From contig NZ_CAXBOD010000019.1 in NCBI RefSeq assembly GCF_963977235.1, positions 1 to 64,000 of the forward strand: a stretch of 64,000 nucleotides of DNA, read 5' to 3'. Shown one piece after another: positions 53,174-61,758 of this stretch; the first letter of the stretch is position 1; each line of letters starts with the position of its first letter. This DNA is from Albimonas sp963977235 (GTDB lineage Bacteria > Pseudomonadota > Alphaproteobacteria > Rhodobacterales > Rhodobacteraceae). The notes below the pieces were generated by a model. The model was not told the origin of the DNA and did not search any database. It saw nothing but the letters and a program-made list of their open reading frames with translations. The translations under genes were made by a program, and so were the position numbers.

Positions 53174-54813
53174 GTCGCGTTCGCCTCCCTGTCGAAGACC
53201 ACCGCGCCGCCCAGCAGGGTCATGTCGCAGACGGTGGTCAGGATCGCCTCGGGGTCGATCTCGAAGAAGTCGTTCGAGAACACGGCCACGTCGGCGTACT
53301 GGCCCGGGATCAGGCGGCCCTTGCGCTCTTCCGCGTGGACGCCGTAGGCGGCCTCGTAGGTGTAACAGTGCAGCGCTTCGGCCATGCTCAGACGCTGATC
53401 TTCGCCCAGCACCACGCCCGTATCGGTCTTGCGGGTGACCATAGCATAGATGTTGGCGAACGGGTCGATGTCGCAGACCGGACAGTCGGTCGAGGCCGAG
53501 GGATGCACGCCGGCCTCGAGAAACGCCTTCATCGGATAGCAGAACTGCGGGCGCTCCTTGCCCAGGCACGCCTCGTAGCCGTCGCCGAAGAAGTAGATGA
53601 AGGTGGGCTGGGGCGCGGGAACGATGCCCATCTTCGCCATCCGGTCGATCTGCGACTGCGAGAGCCAGCCGCAATGCTCGATCCGGTGGCGGCGATCCTC
53701 GACCGGGTGGGCGGCGTAGGCCTTCTCGTAGGCGACCAGCATCTGCTCGATGGCCGCGTCGCCGATGGCGTGGGGCGTCACCTGGTAGCCCCACTTGTGG
53801 TACTTCATCACGAAGTCTTCGGTCTGCTGGGCGGTCTGGCACTGCAGGCCGTAGTTCGCGGGCGCGCCCTCGGTCTCGGACTCGTAGGGCTCGGACATGA
53901 AGGCGGTGCGCCCGCCGGCCGAGCCGTCGAGGAAGATCTTCACGCCCGCGATGCGGAACATGTCGTCGCCCACGCCCGTCACCAGACCCTCGGCGTGGCA
54001 CTGGTCGACGACGTTGCGGTCGAGGTCGCCCATCAGCACGCCCGCCACGCGCACCGGCAGGCGGTTCTCGGCGTGGGCCTTCTGGTAGGCGCGCATCTCG
54101 CTCATGTCGTCGCGGATGCCGATGGCGGCCTCCATGCACGAGGTGATGCCGTAGGTCAGCAGGTCGCGGCCCGCGACCTCGATCGCCTCGACGATGTCGT
54201 CGACGGTCGGCGAGGGCATCGCCCGCTGCACCGGCTCGCGCGCGGTCTCGGCCAGCCAGCCGGTCAGCTCGCCCTCGGCCCGCCCGATGGCGCCGCCGAA
54301 CGGGTCGGGGGTGTTGTGGCCGATCTCGGCGATCTGCAGCGCCTTCGAGGAGGCCACGCCGACATGCCCGCAGGCGCGCACGATATAGACGGGGTTGTTG
54401 GGCGCGGCCGCATCCAGCTCCCGCCTGTGGGGGTGGCGGCTCTCGGCCAGCTTGTCGTGGTCGTAGCCGCGGCCCACGATCCACTCGCCCGGCTCGGCGG
54501 TCTCGGCGGCCTTGGCGATCCGCGCCAGCAGCGCCTCGACCGAGCGGACGCCGTCGCGGGCGCGCAGGTCCACCTGCTTCATGTTGAAGCCGTACATGTG
54601 CAGGTGCATGTGGTTGTCGTTCAGACCGGGCGTGGCGAGCTTTCCCTTGAGGTCGATCACCTCGGTCTGCGGGCCCGCCATCGCCTCGATCTCCTCGCGC
54701 GTGCCGGTGGCGAGCACCTTGTCGCCCTCGATCGCCAGCGCCTCGAAGAAACCCTCCGCGAGGCCGGCCCAGATCTTGCCCCCGACGAGGATGCGGTCCG
54801 CGGTCCGGGTCAT
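53170..54813 (-). CDS. Amidohydrolase, YtcJ-like (amidohydrolase 3 family)
   Basis: A 547-residue metal-dependent hydrolase: metal motif H68-M-H70 (GLNDNHMHLH), GVKIFLDGSAGGRTA with the conserved DGS, TPHAIGDAAI, HRIEHCGWLS and STDCPVCDIDPF. YtcJ-like enzymes cleave N-acyl or cyclic amides; family members vary widely in substrate. It is distinct from the other amidohydrolase in the operon, so the pathway probably uses two successive hydrolytic steps. The ATG at 54813 is preceded by a GGGAG-like site. The gene lies 86 bp downstream of the ghrA-like gene. Confidence 0.91.
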   Translation of the reverse strand: MTRTADRILVGGKIWAGLAEGFFEALAIEGDKVLATGTREEIEAMAGPQTEVIDLKGKLATPGLNDNHMHLHMYGFNMKQVDLRARDGVRSVEALLARIAKAAETAEPGEWIVGRGYDHDKLAESRHPHRRELDAAAPNNPVYIVRACGHVGVASSKALQIAEIGHNTPDPFGGAIGRAEGELTGWLAETAREPVQRAMPSPTVDDIVEAIEVAGRDLLTYGITSCMEAAIGIRDDMSEMRAYQKAHAENRLPVRVAGVLMGDLDRNVVDQCHAEGLVTGVGDDMFRIAGVKIFLDGSAGGRTAFMSEPYESETEGAPANYGLQCQTAQQTEDFVMKYHKWGYQVTPHAIGDAAIEQMLVAYEKAYAAHPVEDRRHRIEHCGWLSQSQIDRMAKMGIVPAPQPTFIYFFGDGYEACLGKERPQFCYPMKAFLEAGVHPSASTDCPVCDIDPFANIYAMVTRKTDTGVVLGEDQRLSMAEALHCYTYEAAYGVHAEERKGRLIPGQYADVAVFSNDFFEIDPEAILTTVCDMTLLGGAVVFDREANAT

Positions 54814-54899
54814 GCGCGAAGCTCCGGGAGGGGGGCGGCGGGGGCGGTTGGGGTCATTGTCGGCTCCGGGAAGGGGGGGCGTGGAGGGGGAGGACGCGC

Positions 54900-55886
54900 T
54901 CAGTAGCCTTTGGCGCGGTCGACGCGGTTTTCGGGCGCGCGGCCCTGCGCGAGCGCCTCGACGGCGTCCGCAAGCTGGCGGACCGTGGCGTGTCGCGAGG
55001 TGTCCGAGGCGCGGTGCGGGGTCACGAAGACCCGCGGATGCGCCCAGAACGGATGGTCGTCGCCCGGCGGCTCGTTTCGGAACACGTCCACCGAGGCGGC
55101 GGCGATCTGGCCGGCGTTCAGCGCGGCGAGGAGGTCCTCCTCCACCATCTGCTCGCCCCGGCCGATCTGGATCACGCAGGCGCCCTTGGGCATCCGCGCG
55201 AACAGCGCCGCGTCGAGCACGTCGCGCGTCGCCTCGGTCAGCGGCAGGACGTTGACCAGGATGTCGGCGCGCTCGGCCGCGCGGCCGATGGCGTCCTCGC
55301 CCGAAACGACCTCGACGCCGGGGTCGCCCTCTGCCGCGTTGCGGGCCGCGGCGACCACGCGAAACCCCAGGGCCGCGACCGCGCGCGCCACCGCGCGGCC
55401 CATCAGCCCGTAGCCGAGCACGCCCACGGTGGTCTCGCACGGCTCGGCGGGGCGGTCGGTGCGCCGCCATTCGCCGCGGGACTGCCAGGCGTGGAAATCG
55501 TCCATGCGGCGGTGGTGCCAGACCACGTGGAAGGCCGCGAAGCCCGCCATCAGGTCGGCCTGGCTGTCGTCACGCACCCGTGTGACCACGGCGTCGGCAG
55601 GCAGCGAGGGGCAGGACAGGATATGGTCCACCCCCGCCGCGATCGACCCCGCGACCTTCAGGTTGGGATAGGCGTCGAACCCGTCGTCGGGCGCCTGCCA
55701 GCACAGCGCGCAGATGACGGCGGCGGGATCCTCGACCTCCTCGGGGCGCATCAGGACCAGGCGAGGGTCCGTCGCCTCGCCGAAGATCTCCTTCAGGTCC
55801 AGGCGGCTGGAGAGGTAGACGCCGATCGCCGGGGCGGCCGGCGCCTCGCCCTCTGGCAAGGGCTGGAGGGGCGGGATCGCATTCAT
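54900..55886 (-). CDS. D-2-hydroxyacid dehydrogenase, GhrA-like (glyoxylate/hydroxypyruvate reductase)
   Basis: This 328-residue enzyme has the Rossmann motif GVLGYGLMGRAVARAVAALG (GxGxxG), LPLTEATRDVLDAALFARMPKGACVIQIGRGEQMVEEDLL, the catalytic Arg/Glu region SVDVFRNEPPGDDHPFW and the catalytic His in VTPHRAS. It would interconvert a 2-keto and a D-2-hydroxy acid with NAD(P)H. It starts one base away from the aldolase stop, so they are coupled. Confidence 0.9.
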   Translation of the reverse strand: MNAIPPLQPLPEGEAPAAPAIGVYLSSRLDLKEIFGEATDPRLVLMRPEEVEDPAAVICALCWQAPDDGFDAYPNLKVAGSIAAGVDHILSCPSLPADAVVTRVRDDSQADLMAGFAAFHVVWHHRRMDDFHAWQSRGEWRRTDRPAEPCETTVGVLGYGLMGRAVARAVAALGFRVVAAARNAAEGDPGVEVVSGEDAIGRAAERADILVNVLPLTEATRDVLDAALFARMPKGACVIQIGRGEQMVEEDLLAALNAGQIAAASVDVFRNEPPGDDHPFWAHPRVFVTPHRASDTSRHATVRQLADAVEALAQGRAPENRVDRAKGY

Positions 55887-55887
55887 C

Positions 55888-56658
55888 TCAGGAGTCGAAG
55901 TCCGGGCAGCGCTTCTTGGCCAGCCGCAGGTAGGCCTCCCACTCCGGGTCGGGCTTGCCGGAGGCCTCGTGCCTGGCCGACCAGTCCTCGCCCTGGCGGG
56001 CGGTGAACTCGGCCAGGTCGTGGGCGACCAGGCGCGGGGTCATCGAGGTCGCCATCAGCGCCAGCTGCGCCTTGCAGGCGCGCTCGAAGTTGAACATCGC
56101 CTTGAACGCGTCGCCCACCGAGGTCCCGCAGGTCATCAGCCCGTGATTGCGCAGGATCATGATCATCTTGGTCCCGAGGTCGGCGATCAGGCGCTCGCGC
56201 TCCTCGAGGTTCAGGGCGATGCCCTCGTAGTCGTGGAAGGCGATGCGGTCGTAGAACTCGAGCGACCACTGGTTCAGCGGCAGCAGCCCCTCCTCGGCCG
56301 AGGAGATCGCGACGCCGGCGACGGTGTGCGTGTGCAGCACGCAATGCACGTCGGGCCGAGCCATGTGCACGGCCGAGTGGATGGTGAACCCCGCCTTGTT
56401 GATCCCCTGCCCGTAGTCGTCGCGCAGGATGTTCCCGTCGAGATCCACGGTGACGAGGTTCGAGGCCGTCACCTCGTCGAAGCGCAGGCCGTAGGGGTTG
56501 ATCAGGAAGGCGTGCTCGCCCTCAGCCGCCGGAGCGCGGGCCGAGATGTGGGTGAAGATCGAGTCGTCCATGCCGAACTCGGCGATCAGCCGGTAGGCGG
56601 CGGCGAGGTGAACCCGTTCCACCGGCTGGGCGGTGGAGATCTGGGTCTGGATCGTCAT
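55888..56658 (-). CDS. Class II aldolase/adducin-family protein
   Basis: A 256-residue class II aldolase-like protein with the Zn2+ ligands in VLHTHT (two His) and a third His in ILRNHG, plus FTHISARAPAAEGEHAFLINPYGLRFDEVTASNLV. The EFYDRIAFHDYEGIALNLEERE segment is seen in the family members that act on sugar-acid or keto-acid phosphates, and in some without known substrate. The ATG at 56658 follows a CGGAG site. It is first gene of the nine-gene operon, divergent from the GntR regulator. Confidence 0.9.
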   Translation of the reverse strand: MTIQTQISTAQPVERVHLAAAYRLIAEFGMDDSIFTHISARAPAAEGEHAFLINPYGLRFDEVTASNLVTVDLDGNILRDDYGQGINKAGFTIHSAVHMARPDVHCVLHTHTVAGVAISSAEEGLLPLNQWSLEFYDRIAFHDYEGIALNLEERERLIADLGTKMIMILRNHGLMTCGTSVGDAFKAMFNFERACKAQLALMATSMTPRLVAHDLAEFTARQGEDWSARHEASGKPDPEWEAYLRLAKKRCPDFDS

Positions 56659-56749
56659 GGCAAACTCCGGAAAGGCTTGCCGTCCGGGGTTGTCCGGACG
56701 ATTCTGCTGCGTCGCAAAACACGATGATGAAGATTTCTCGACAAATCAA

Positions 56750-56759
56750 CTGTCGACAG
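56750..56759. promoter_or_regulatory. Perfect palindrome CTGTCGACAG, candidate GntR operator
   Basis: CTGTCGACAG is self-complementary and lies in the AT-rich patch (about 56700-56775) between the divergent aldolase (start 56658) and GntR (start 56903) genes. A related half-site TCTCGACAAAT lies just upstream (about 56736-56746). It fits the short palindromes bound by FCD-type GntR regulators. Confidence 0.55.
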
Positions 56760-56902
56760 ATTGTTTTCTTCGGCGTTCCCTTGTGCGACTCGCTTCACGC
56801 GTCCCGACCGCGGCGCGCGGCCGGACCAGGCGGGGGGATCGACGGCGGACAACCGCCGCGGCCGAGGCCCGTCCGGGAGGCGGAAGAGGACTTGTTTCGA
56901 GT

Positions 56903-57604
56903 ATGTTCGAGAAGTTTCAGGACCCATCGACTGCACGCACCTTCAAGGTGCTCGAGCCTGACGATCTGGTGACGCGAATCGCCGACCAGGTGGTGCGCGC
57001 GATCGGCGACGGCCGGCTGCGCCCCGGCGAGAAGGTGGCCGAGGCGAAGCTGGCGCGGGAGCTGGGCACCTCTCGCGCGCCCGCCCGCGAGGCCCTGCGG
57101 CTGCTCGAGAGCCAGGGGCTGATCGTCTCGCATCCCCGTCGGGGATTCTTCGTGCATGCCTACGATTCCAAGGAGATGCACGACATCTACGACCTGCGCG
57201 AGGTGCTCGAGATCCACGCCTCGCGGATGGCGCTGAAGCGGATCACCGAGGCGGACCTCGCCCGCCTCGAGGCGCAGGTCGAGACGCTGCACCGGCTCGG
57301 CCGGGCCGGCGCGGCGCAGGAGCAGGTGGCCGAGGACTACCGATTCCACCGGATGCTGTGCGAGCTGGGGGACAACGGCCAGATCCTGCGGATCTTCGAC
57401 CAGCTCGCGACCCAGCTCCGGGCGGGAATCGCCATCGTCGGGCGGCTCTACGACGATCCCGAGCGGATCGCGGCCTCCCACGATCCGCTGATGGAGGCGA
57501 TTCGCGCCCGCGACGCCGACCGGCTCGAGGCGCAGTTGCGCGAACACCTGGCCGATGCGCGCGAGCATGTCGTGGCCCTCTACCTCGCGGCCAGCGTGGC
57601 CTGA
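56903..57604 (+). CDS. GntR-family regulator (FCD type) of the amidohydrolase/ABC operon
   Basis: The 233-residue protein has a GntR wHTH (about 22-85; ADQVVRAIGDGRLRPGEKVAE, LGTSRAPAREALRLLESQGLI) and an FCD domain (about 95-225) with the metal-binding pattern in YDLREVLEIHASRMA, YRFHRMLCE and HDPLMEAI. The ATG at 56903 was chosen at the true domain start; a longer in-frame extension to 56633 is mostly promoter DNA. It reads away from the nine-gene operon and is its probable repressor. Confidence 0.9.
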   Translation: MFEKFQDPSTARTFKVLEPDDLVTRIADQVVRAIGDGRLRPGEKVAEAKLARELGTSRAPAREALRLLESQGLIVSHPRRGFFVHAYDSKEMHDIYDLREVLEIHASRMALKRITEADLARLEAQVETLHRLGRAGAAQEQVAEDYRFHRMLCELGDNGQILRIFDQLATQLRAGIAIVGRLYDDPERIAASHDPLMEAIRARDADRLEAQLREHLADAREHVVALYLAASVA

Positions 57605-57616
57605 GGCGGCGCGCGT

Positions 57617-58528
57617 TCAGGACCTCAGTTCGGCGCGCAGCCACTCGAGCAGCGCCTCGGTCTGCCGGCGGGGGCCGCGTCGGGCGCCGCGGAACACCGA
57701 GATCTCGGCCGGGCGCGGGACGCCCTGGGCGGTCACGCGGACCAGCTTGCCCTCCTCGATCAGGCCCGCGACGGTGCGCGCCCAGCCCAGCGCAACCCCC
57801 TGCCCCGCCGCGGCCGCCTGCAGCACCAGCGGAAAACTGTCGAAGGCCACGCGACGGGCGCCCGTGGGCATCGGGCGGCCGACGGCGGCGAACCAGTCGG
57901 GCCAGTCCATCCAGTCCTGCGGCGCCACCCGGTGCGAGAGCAGCGGCAGATCCGCCAGCGCCTCGGGCGAGAGCGGCCACGCCGCGCCCGGCAGGCTGGC
58001 GGCCAGCAGCGAGGGGGCGGCGACCGGGAACACCTCGTCGTGCGCGGCGAAGACCAGCGGCGCGGCCCCGCTCGCCCGGCCGGTGGTCTGGAGCGCCACA
58101 TCGAACGGCTCGGCCGCTTCGGTGAGCGGGGCGAGCGCGCTGACCACGCGCAGCTCGACCTCGGGGTGGCGCTCATGGAAGCGGGAGAGGCGGGGCATCA
58201 GCCAGTAGAACGCCTCGCAAAGCTGGCAGTGCAGCACCACGCCGGCGGGCTCGCAGGCGCCGCGCAGGCGGGCGGCCTCGGCCGCGATCTCCGCAAGCGC
58301 GGGGCCCACGACGCCGCCAAGGGCGCGCCCCGCCTCGGTCAGGAACGCCGCGCGGTTGCGGCGCACGAAAAGCGCGACGCCCAGTTCCGCCTCCAGCGCC
58401 GCGATCTGCTTGGAGACGGCGGTCTGGGTCAGGCCCAGCTCCTGCGCCGCGGCGGTGAAGCTCTCGTGCCGGGCGGCGGCCTCGAACGGGCGCAGGCGCG
58501 AGAGCACGGGGAGGGAGCGGAGATGCAT
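57617..58528 (-). CDS. LysR-family regulator, GcvA-like
   Basis: This 303-residue LysR protein has the N-terminal HTH LPVLSRLRPFEAAARHESFTAAAQELGLTQTAVSKQIAALEAELGV, characteristic of the GcvA group, and a substrate-binding domain ending FRGARRGPRRQTEALLEWLR. It is divergent from the EamA transporter gene, so it probably controls it. The ATG at 58528 has a GAGG site. Confidence 0.91.
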   Translation of the reverse strand: MHLRSLPVLSRLRPFEAAARHESFTAAAQELGLTQTAVSKQIAALEAELGVALFVRRNRAAFLTEAGRALGGVVGPALAEIAAEAARLRGACEPAGVVLHCQLCEAFYWLMPRLSRFHERHPEVELRVVSALAPLTEAAEPFDVALQTTGRASGAAPLVFAAHDEVFPVAAPSLLAASLPGAAWPLSPEALADLPLLSHRVAPQDWMDWPDWFAAVGRPMPTGARRVAFDSFPLVLQAAAAGQGVALGWARTVAGLIEEGKLVRVTAQGVPRPAEISVFRGARRGPRRQTEALLEWLRAELRS

Positions 58529-58590
58529 TCCATCGCCTCATGCCTGGGGGACGCTTTCTCATTTTATGCCTGCCTCGGGATCGGATTTCC

Positions 58591-59565
58591 ATGGGCGCAT
58601 GGCATGGATCGCCCCCCCCCTCCCCCCAACCCTCGGCGCGGCTGCGCGGCATCCTGGCGATCACGCTGGGCGTGCTGCTGCTGTCGCTCTCGGACGCGCT
58701 GGTCAAGCTGAGCGGGGAGCGCTTCGGGCTGGCGCAACTGATGCTGCTGCGTTCGCTGGCGGCGGCGGGGCTGATCGCGGCGGGGCTGCGCGTTCTGGGG
58801 CGAACAGGGCGGCCGAGGCGCCGGGGCTGGGTGCGGGCGCGCAGTCTCAGTCTCGCGGCGATGTGGCTGTGCTACTATGCGGCGCTGCCCTCGCTGTCGC
58901 TGGCGCTGGCGGCGGCCTGCTACTACACGGCGCCGGCCTGGATGGCGCTGATGGCGCGCAGGCGGCCGGATCGGCGCGGCTGGGCCGCGATCGGGCTGAC
59001 GCTCCTGGGCGCGGGGCTGGTCGCGAACCCGCAGGCCGGCGCCCTCGAACCTGCGGCGCTGCTGGCGCTCGCCGCGGCGGGATTCTACGCGCTGGCCGGC
59101 ACGATCACCTGGCGCCGCTGCCGCGAGGAAAGCCCGGGCGCCCTGGCGCTGGATCTAAACCTGTGCCTGAGCCTGCTGGCGGGGCTGGGCCTGGCGGGGC
59201 TGGAACTGGCGGGGTTGGAACTGGCGGGGTTGGAACTGACGGGGCTGGGCCTGAGGCCGGTCGCGGACGCCGGCTTCGCGCTCGCGGGCTGGCGGCCGCT
59301 GGCTCTCGAAGACTGGGCGCTCGCCGGCCTGCTGGGGGCGCTGCTGGCGCTGGTGGCGGTCGCGGTGGCCGCGGCCTACCGCCTGGCGCCGACGCCGCTG
59401 ATCGGGGTCTTCGACACGTCCTACCTCGGATTCGCAATGCTGTGGGGGGTGGTGTTCTTCGCCGAGATCCCCGGCCCCCACGCCCTGCTGGGCATCGCGC
59501 TGATCGGGCTGGGCGCCCTGCTCGCCACCCGAGGGTCGCGGGCGGACGCGGCGCAGGCGGGCTGA
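58591..59565 (+). CDS. EamA/DMT-family transporter with internal repeat
   Basis: The protein (324 residues from 58591; 341 if the ATG at 58540 is used) has ten predicted helices in two EamA repeats. A tandem 15-nt repeat at 59176-59250 encodes about five units of L-A-G-L-E/G, so that the region between the halves has expanded to LAGLELAGLELAGLELTGLG. DMT proteins export metabolites such as amino acids or drugs. The substrate is not readable. The repeat keeps the frame, so the length may vary between strains without inactivation. Confidence 0.83.
   Translation: MGAWHGSPPPSPQPSARLRGILAITLGVLLLSLSDALVKLSGERFGLAQLMLLRSLAAAGLIAAGLRVLGRTGRPRRRGWVRARSLSLAAMWLCYYAALPSLSLALAAACYYTAPAWMALMARRRPDRRGWAAIGLTLLGAGLVANPQAGALEPAALLALAAAGFYALAGTITWRRCREESPGALALDLNLCLSLLAGLGLAGLELAGLELAGLELTGLGLRPVADAGFALAGWRPLALEDWALAGLLGALLALVAVAVAAAYRLAPTPLIGVFDTSYLGFAMLWGVVFFAEIPGPHALLGIALIGLGALLATRGSRADAAQAG
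59176..59250 (+). repeat. Coding 15-nt tandem repeat, five units
   Basis: Units CTGGCGGGGCTGGGC, CTGGCGGGGCTGGAA, CTGGCGGGGTTGGAA (twice, identical) and CTGACGGGGCTGGGC run head to tail inside the EamA gene. Each adds five residues (L-A/T-G-L-E/G). The near identity of the middle units suggests recent slippage. Confidence 0.9.
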
Positions 59566-59570
59566 CATCG

Positions 59571-59600
59571 AAAAGGGCGCCCGCCTTGCGGCGGACGCCC
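59571..59600 (-). terminator. Rho-independent terminator after the BCCT gene
   Basis: On the minus strand an 11-bp stem with one G-T pair and a 4-nt loop is followed by TTTT (complement of 59571-59574). It lies 27 bp after the BCCT stop. It is a textbook intrinsic terminator. On the plus strand it also follows the EamA gene but without T run. Confidence 0.8.
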
Positions 59601-59626
59601 CTCGACACGTCAGGGGGAGGCGCGGC

Positions 59627-61264
59627 TCAGCGCGGCTCGTCCATCAGGCCCTTGATGATCGCCCAGCAGCCGATCAGCAGCACCACCGCGAAGGGGAAGC
59701 CGGTCGAGACCGCCATCGCCTGCAGCGCGCCCAATCCGCCGCCGACCAGCAGCGCGATCGCGACCAGCCCCTCGAAGCTCGCCCAGAACACGCGCTGGGA
59801 GACGGGAGCGTCGACCTTGCCGCCCGCCGTGATCGTGTCGATCACCAGCGAGCCCGAGTCCGACGAGGTCACGAAGAACACGATCACCAGGATCACCGCG
59901 AGAACCGAGGTCACCGAGGCCAGCGGCAGGTCCGCCAGCATGCCGAACAACGACAGCTCGGGGCTGTAGCTGTCGATGACGTGCTCCTTCACCTGGGAGT
60001 TGGCGAGCTCGACCACCTGCTCGATCGCGGTGCCGCCGAAGGCCGACATCCAGAACACCGACACGAGGGTGGGGATGATCAGCACGCAGACGATGAACTC
60101 GCGCACCGTGCGCCCGCGGGAGACGCGGGCGATGAACATGCCCACGAACGGCGACCAGGAGATCCACCACGCCCAGTAGAACGAGGTCCAGCCCTGGCGG
60201 AAGCTGTCGTCGTCGCGCCCGACCGGATTGGACAGCGGAATCAGCTCGCGACCATAGGCCAGCAGGCCGTCGACGAATCCGGTCAGGATCGACAGCGTCG
60301 GCCCCACCAGCACCACGAAGGCCAGCAGCAGCATCGCCAGCACCATGTTGACCTCGGAGAGCAGCTTGACCCCTCCGTCGAGCCCGCGCAGCACCGAGAT
60401 CAGCGCCACGCCGGTGATCACCACGATCAGGATCACCTGCGCCTCGATCCCGTTGGGGATGCCGAAGACGAAGGCCAGGCCCGCGTTGGCCTGCTGCGCG
60501 CCGAAGCCCAGCGAGGTCGCGAGCCCGAACAGCGTCGCGAACACCGCCAGGATGTCGATGATATGCCCGGGCCACCCCCAGATCCGCTCGCCGAAGATCG
60601 GGTAGAACATCGAGCGGATGGTCAGCGGCAGGCCCTTGTTGAACGAGAACAGCGCCAGCGCCAGCGCGACGATCGCGTAGATCGCCCAGGGGTGCAGGCC
60701 CCAGTGGTAGATCGTGGCGGCCATGCCCATGGCGCGCGCCGCGTCGAGGTTCTCGGGGATCAGCGAGCCGTCCTCGGCGAAGGGCGAGGGCACGCCCAGC
60801 GGCTCGGAGATGGCCATATGGTAGACCGGCTCGAGCACGCCGAAGAACATCAGGCCGATGCCCATGCCCGCGGCGAACAGCATCGCGAACCAGCCGAAGT
60901 AGGAGTAGTCGGGCGTGGCGTCCTTGCCGCCCAGCCGGACCCGGCCCAGCGGCGAGATCACGATGCCGAGGCACACCAGAACGAAGATGTTGCCCGCCAT
61001 CAGGAAGAACCAGTCCAGCGATCCGGTCAGCCAGTTGCGCAGGTCGTTGAACGCCGGCCCGAGCGAGTTCTGGAAGGCCAGCGTGATCACCACGAAGGCG
61101 ATGACCACCAGGCTCGAGATCGCGAACACCGGGTTGTGGATGTCGAGGCCGAACGGCCCGATCCTGGGCTGGATGTTGTTCTGACCGATCTCGTAGTCGG
61201 TCTCGATGATGTTGGCGGGTCCTTCCGGGGCGGGTATCGCCTCGGAGTCGGAGGAATCGCTCAT
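59627..61264 (-). CDS. BCCT-family betaine/choline/carnitine transporter
   Basis: A 545-residue transporter with 12 helices. The hallmark segments are GMGIGLMFFGVLEPVYHM, the WTSFYWAWWISWSPFVGMFIARVSRGRTVREF tryptophan-rich signature and VTSSDSGSLVIDTITAGG. The N-terminus is short and acidic. It imports a quaternary ammonium osmolyte, or related compound, with Na+ or H+. It ends at a good terminator and is followed upstream (61345-61758) by a UspA gene in the same orientation; the 80-bp spacing indicates one operon, with UspA transcribed first. Confidence 0.95.
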   Translation of the reverse strand: MSDSSDSEAIPAPEGPANIIETDYEIGQNNIQPRIGPFGLDIHNPVFAISSLVVIAFVVITLAFQNSLGPAFNDLRNWLTGSLDWFFLMAGNIFVLVCLGIVISPLGRVRLGGKDATPDYSYFGWFAMLFAAGMGIGLMFFGVLEPVYHMAISEPLGVPSPFAEDGSLIPENLDAARAMGMAATIYHWGLHPWAIYAIVALALALFSFNKGLPLTIRSMFYPIFGERIWGWPGHIIDILAVFATLFGLATSLGFGAQQANAGLAFVFGIPNGIEAQVILIVVITGVALISVLRGLDGGVKLLSEVNMVLAMLLLAFVVLVGPTLSILTGFVDGLLAYGRELIPLSNPVGRDDDSFRQGWTSFYWAWWISWSPFVGMFIARVSRGRTVREFIVCVLIIPTLVSVFWMSAFGGTAIEQVVELANSQVKEHVIDSYSPELSLFGMLADLPLASVTSVLAVILVIVFFVTSSDSGSLVIDTITAGGKVDAPVSQRVFWASFEGLVAIALLVGGGLGALQAMAVSTGFPFAVVLLIGCWAIIKGLMDEPR

Positions 61265-61344
61265 GGGGGGCTCCCTGTCATTGAATGTGCGTCAGGCGGG
61301 CGGGCGGCAAGACCCGGAGCGCGTCAGTCCCCGGGCCGCGCGCC

Positions 61345-61758
61345 TCAGCGCACGACGAAGACCGAGGCCTTGGAATGGGCCGCGATCGCGCCGCCGTTCG
61401 ACGGCCAGAGGTAATCGGCGAGGTTGGGCACGTGGCTCTGCATGACCACCAGGTCGGCGCCGATCTCGTCCACCGCCTTGAGCAGCGTCTTGTCGAGGTC
61501 GACGCCGGGGTCATGGCTGACCAGCGCCTTCGAGTCGGTCGCGATGCCGTGGCTCTGCGCCTCGCTCTGCGCGAAAGCCTTGAGCTTGGCGGCGAACTCC
61601 TCGGGATTGTGGGCGACCGAGCCGGGCTCGGGCGAGGTGACGGCCACGTAGGTCACGGGCGCGTCGTTCTGTCGGGCCAGCCCGGCGGCCACGTCGAGCG
61701 ACTTTCGCAAGCGCTCGAGGTGGGCCAGGTCGACCGGCGTCATGATCCTGGAAAACAC
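61345..61758 (-). CDS. Universal stress protein, UspA family
   Basis: This 137-residue single-domain Usp has the typical start FSRIMTPVDLAHLERLRKSL, then TYVAVTSPEPGS, and the C-terminal nucleotide-binding region ADLVVMQSHVPNLADYLWPSNGGAIAAHSKASVFVV. The GxGG/S pattern is reduced to SNGG...HS, so ATP binding is uncertain. The start is GTG at 61758, preceded by AGGAGGGG; a longer frame to 61833 lacks a ribosome site. It precedes the BCCT gene, resembling Usp proteins that modulate osmolyte transporters such as TeaD. Confidence 0.88.
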   Translation of the reverse strand: MFSRIMTPVDLAHLERLRKSLDVAAGLARQNDAPVTYVAVTSPEPGSVAHNPEEFAAKLKAFAQSEAQSHGIATDSKALVSHDPGVDLDKTLLKAVDEIGADLVVMQSHVPNLADYLWPSNGGAIAAHSKASVFVVR

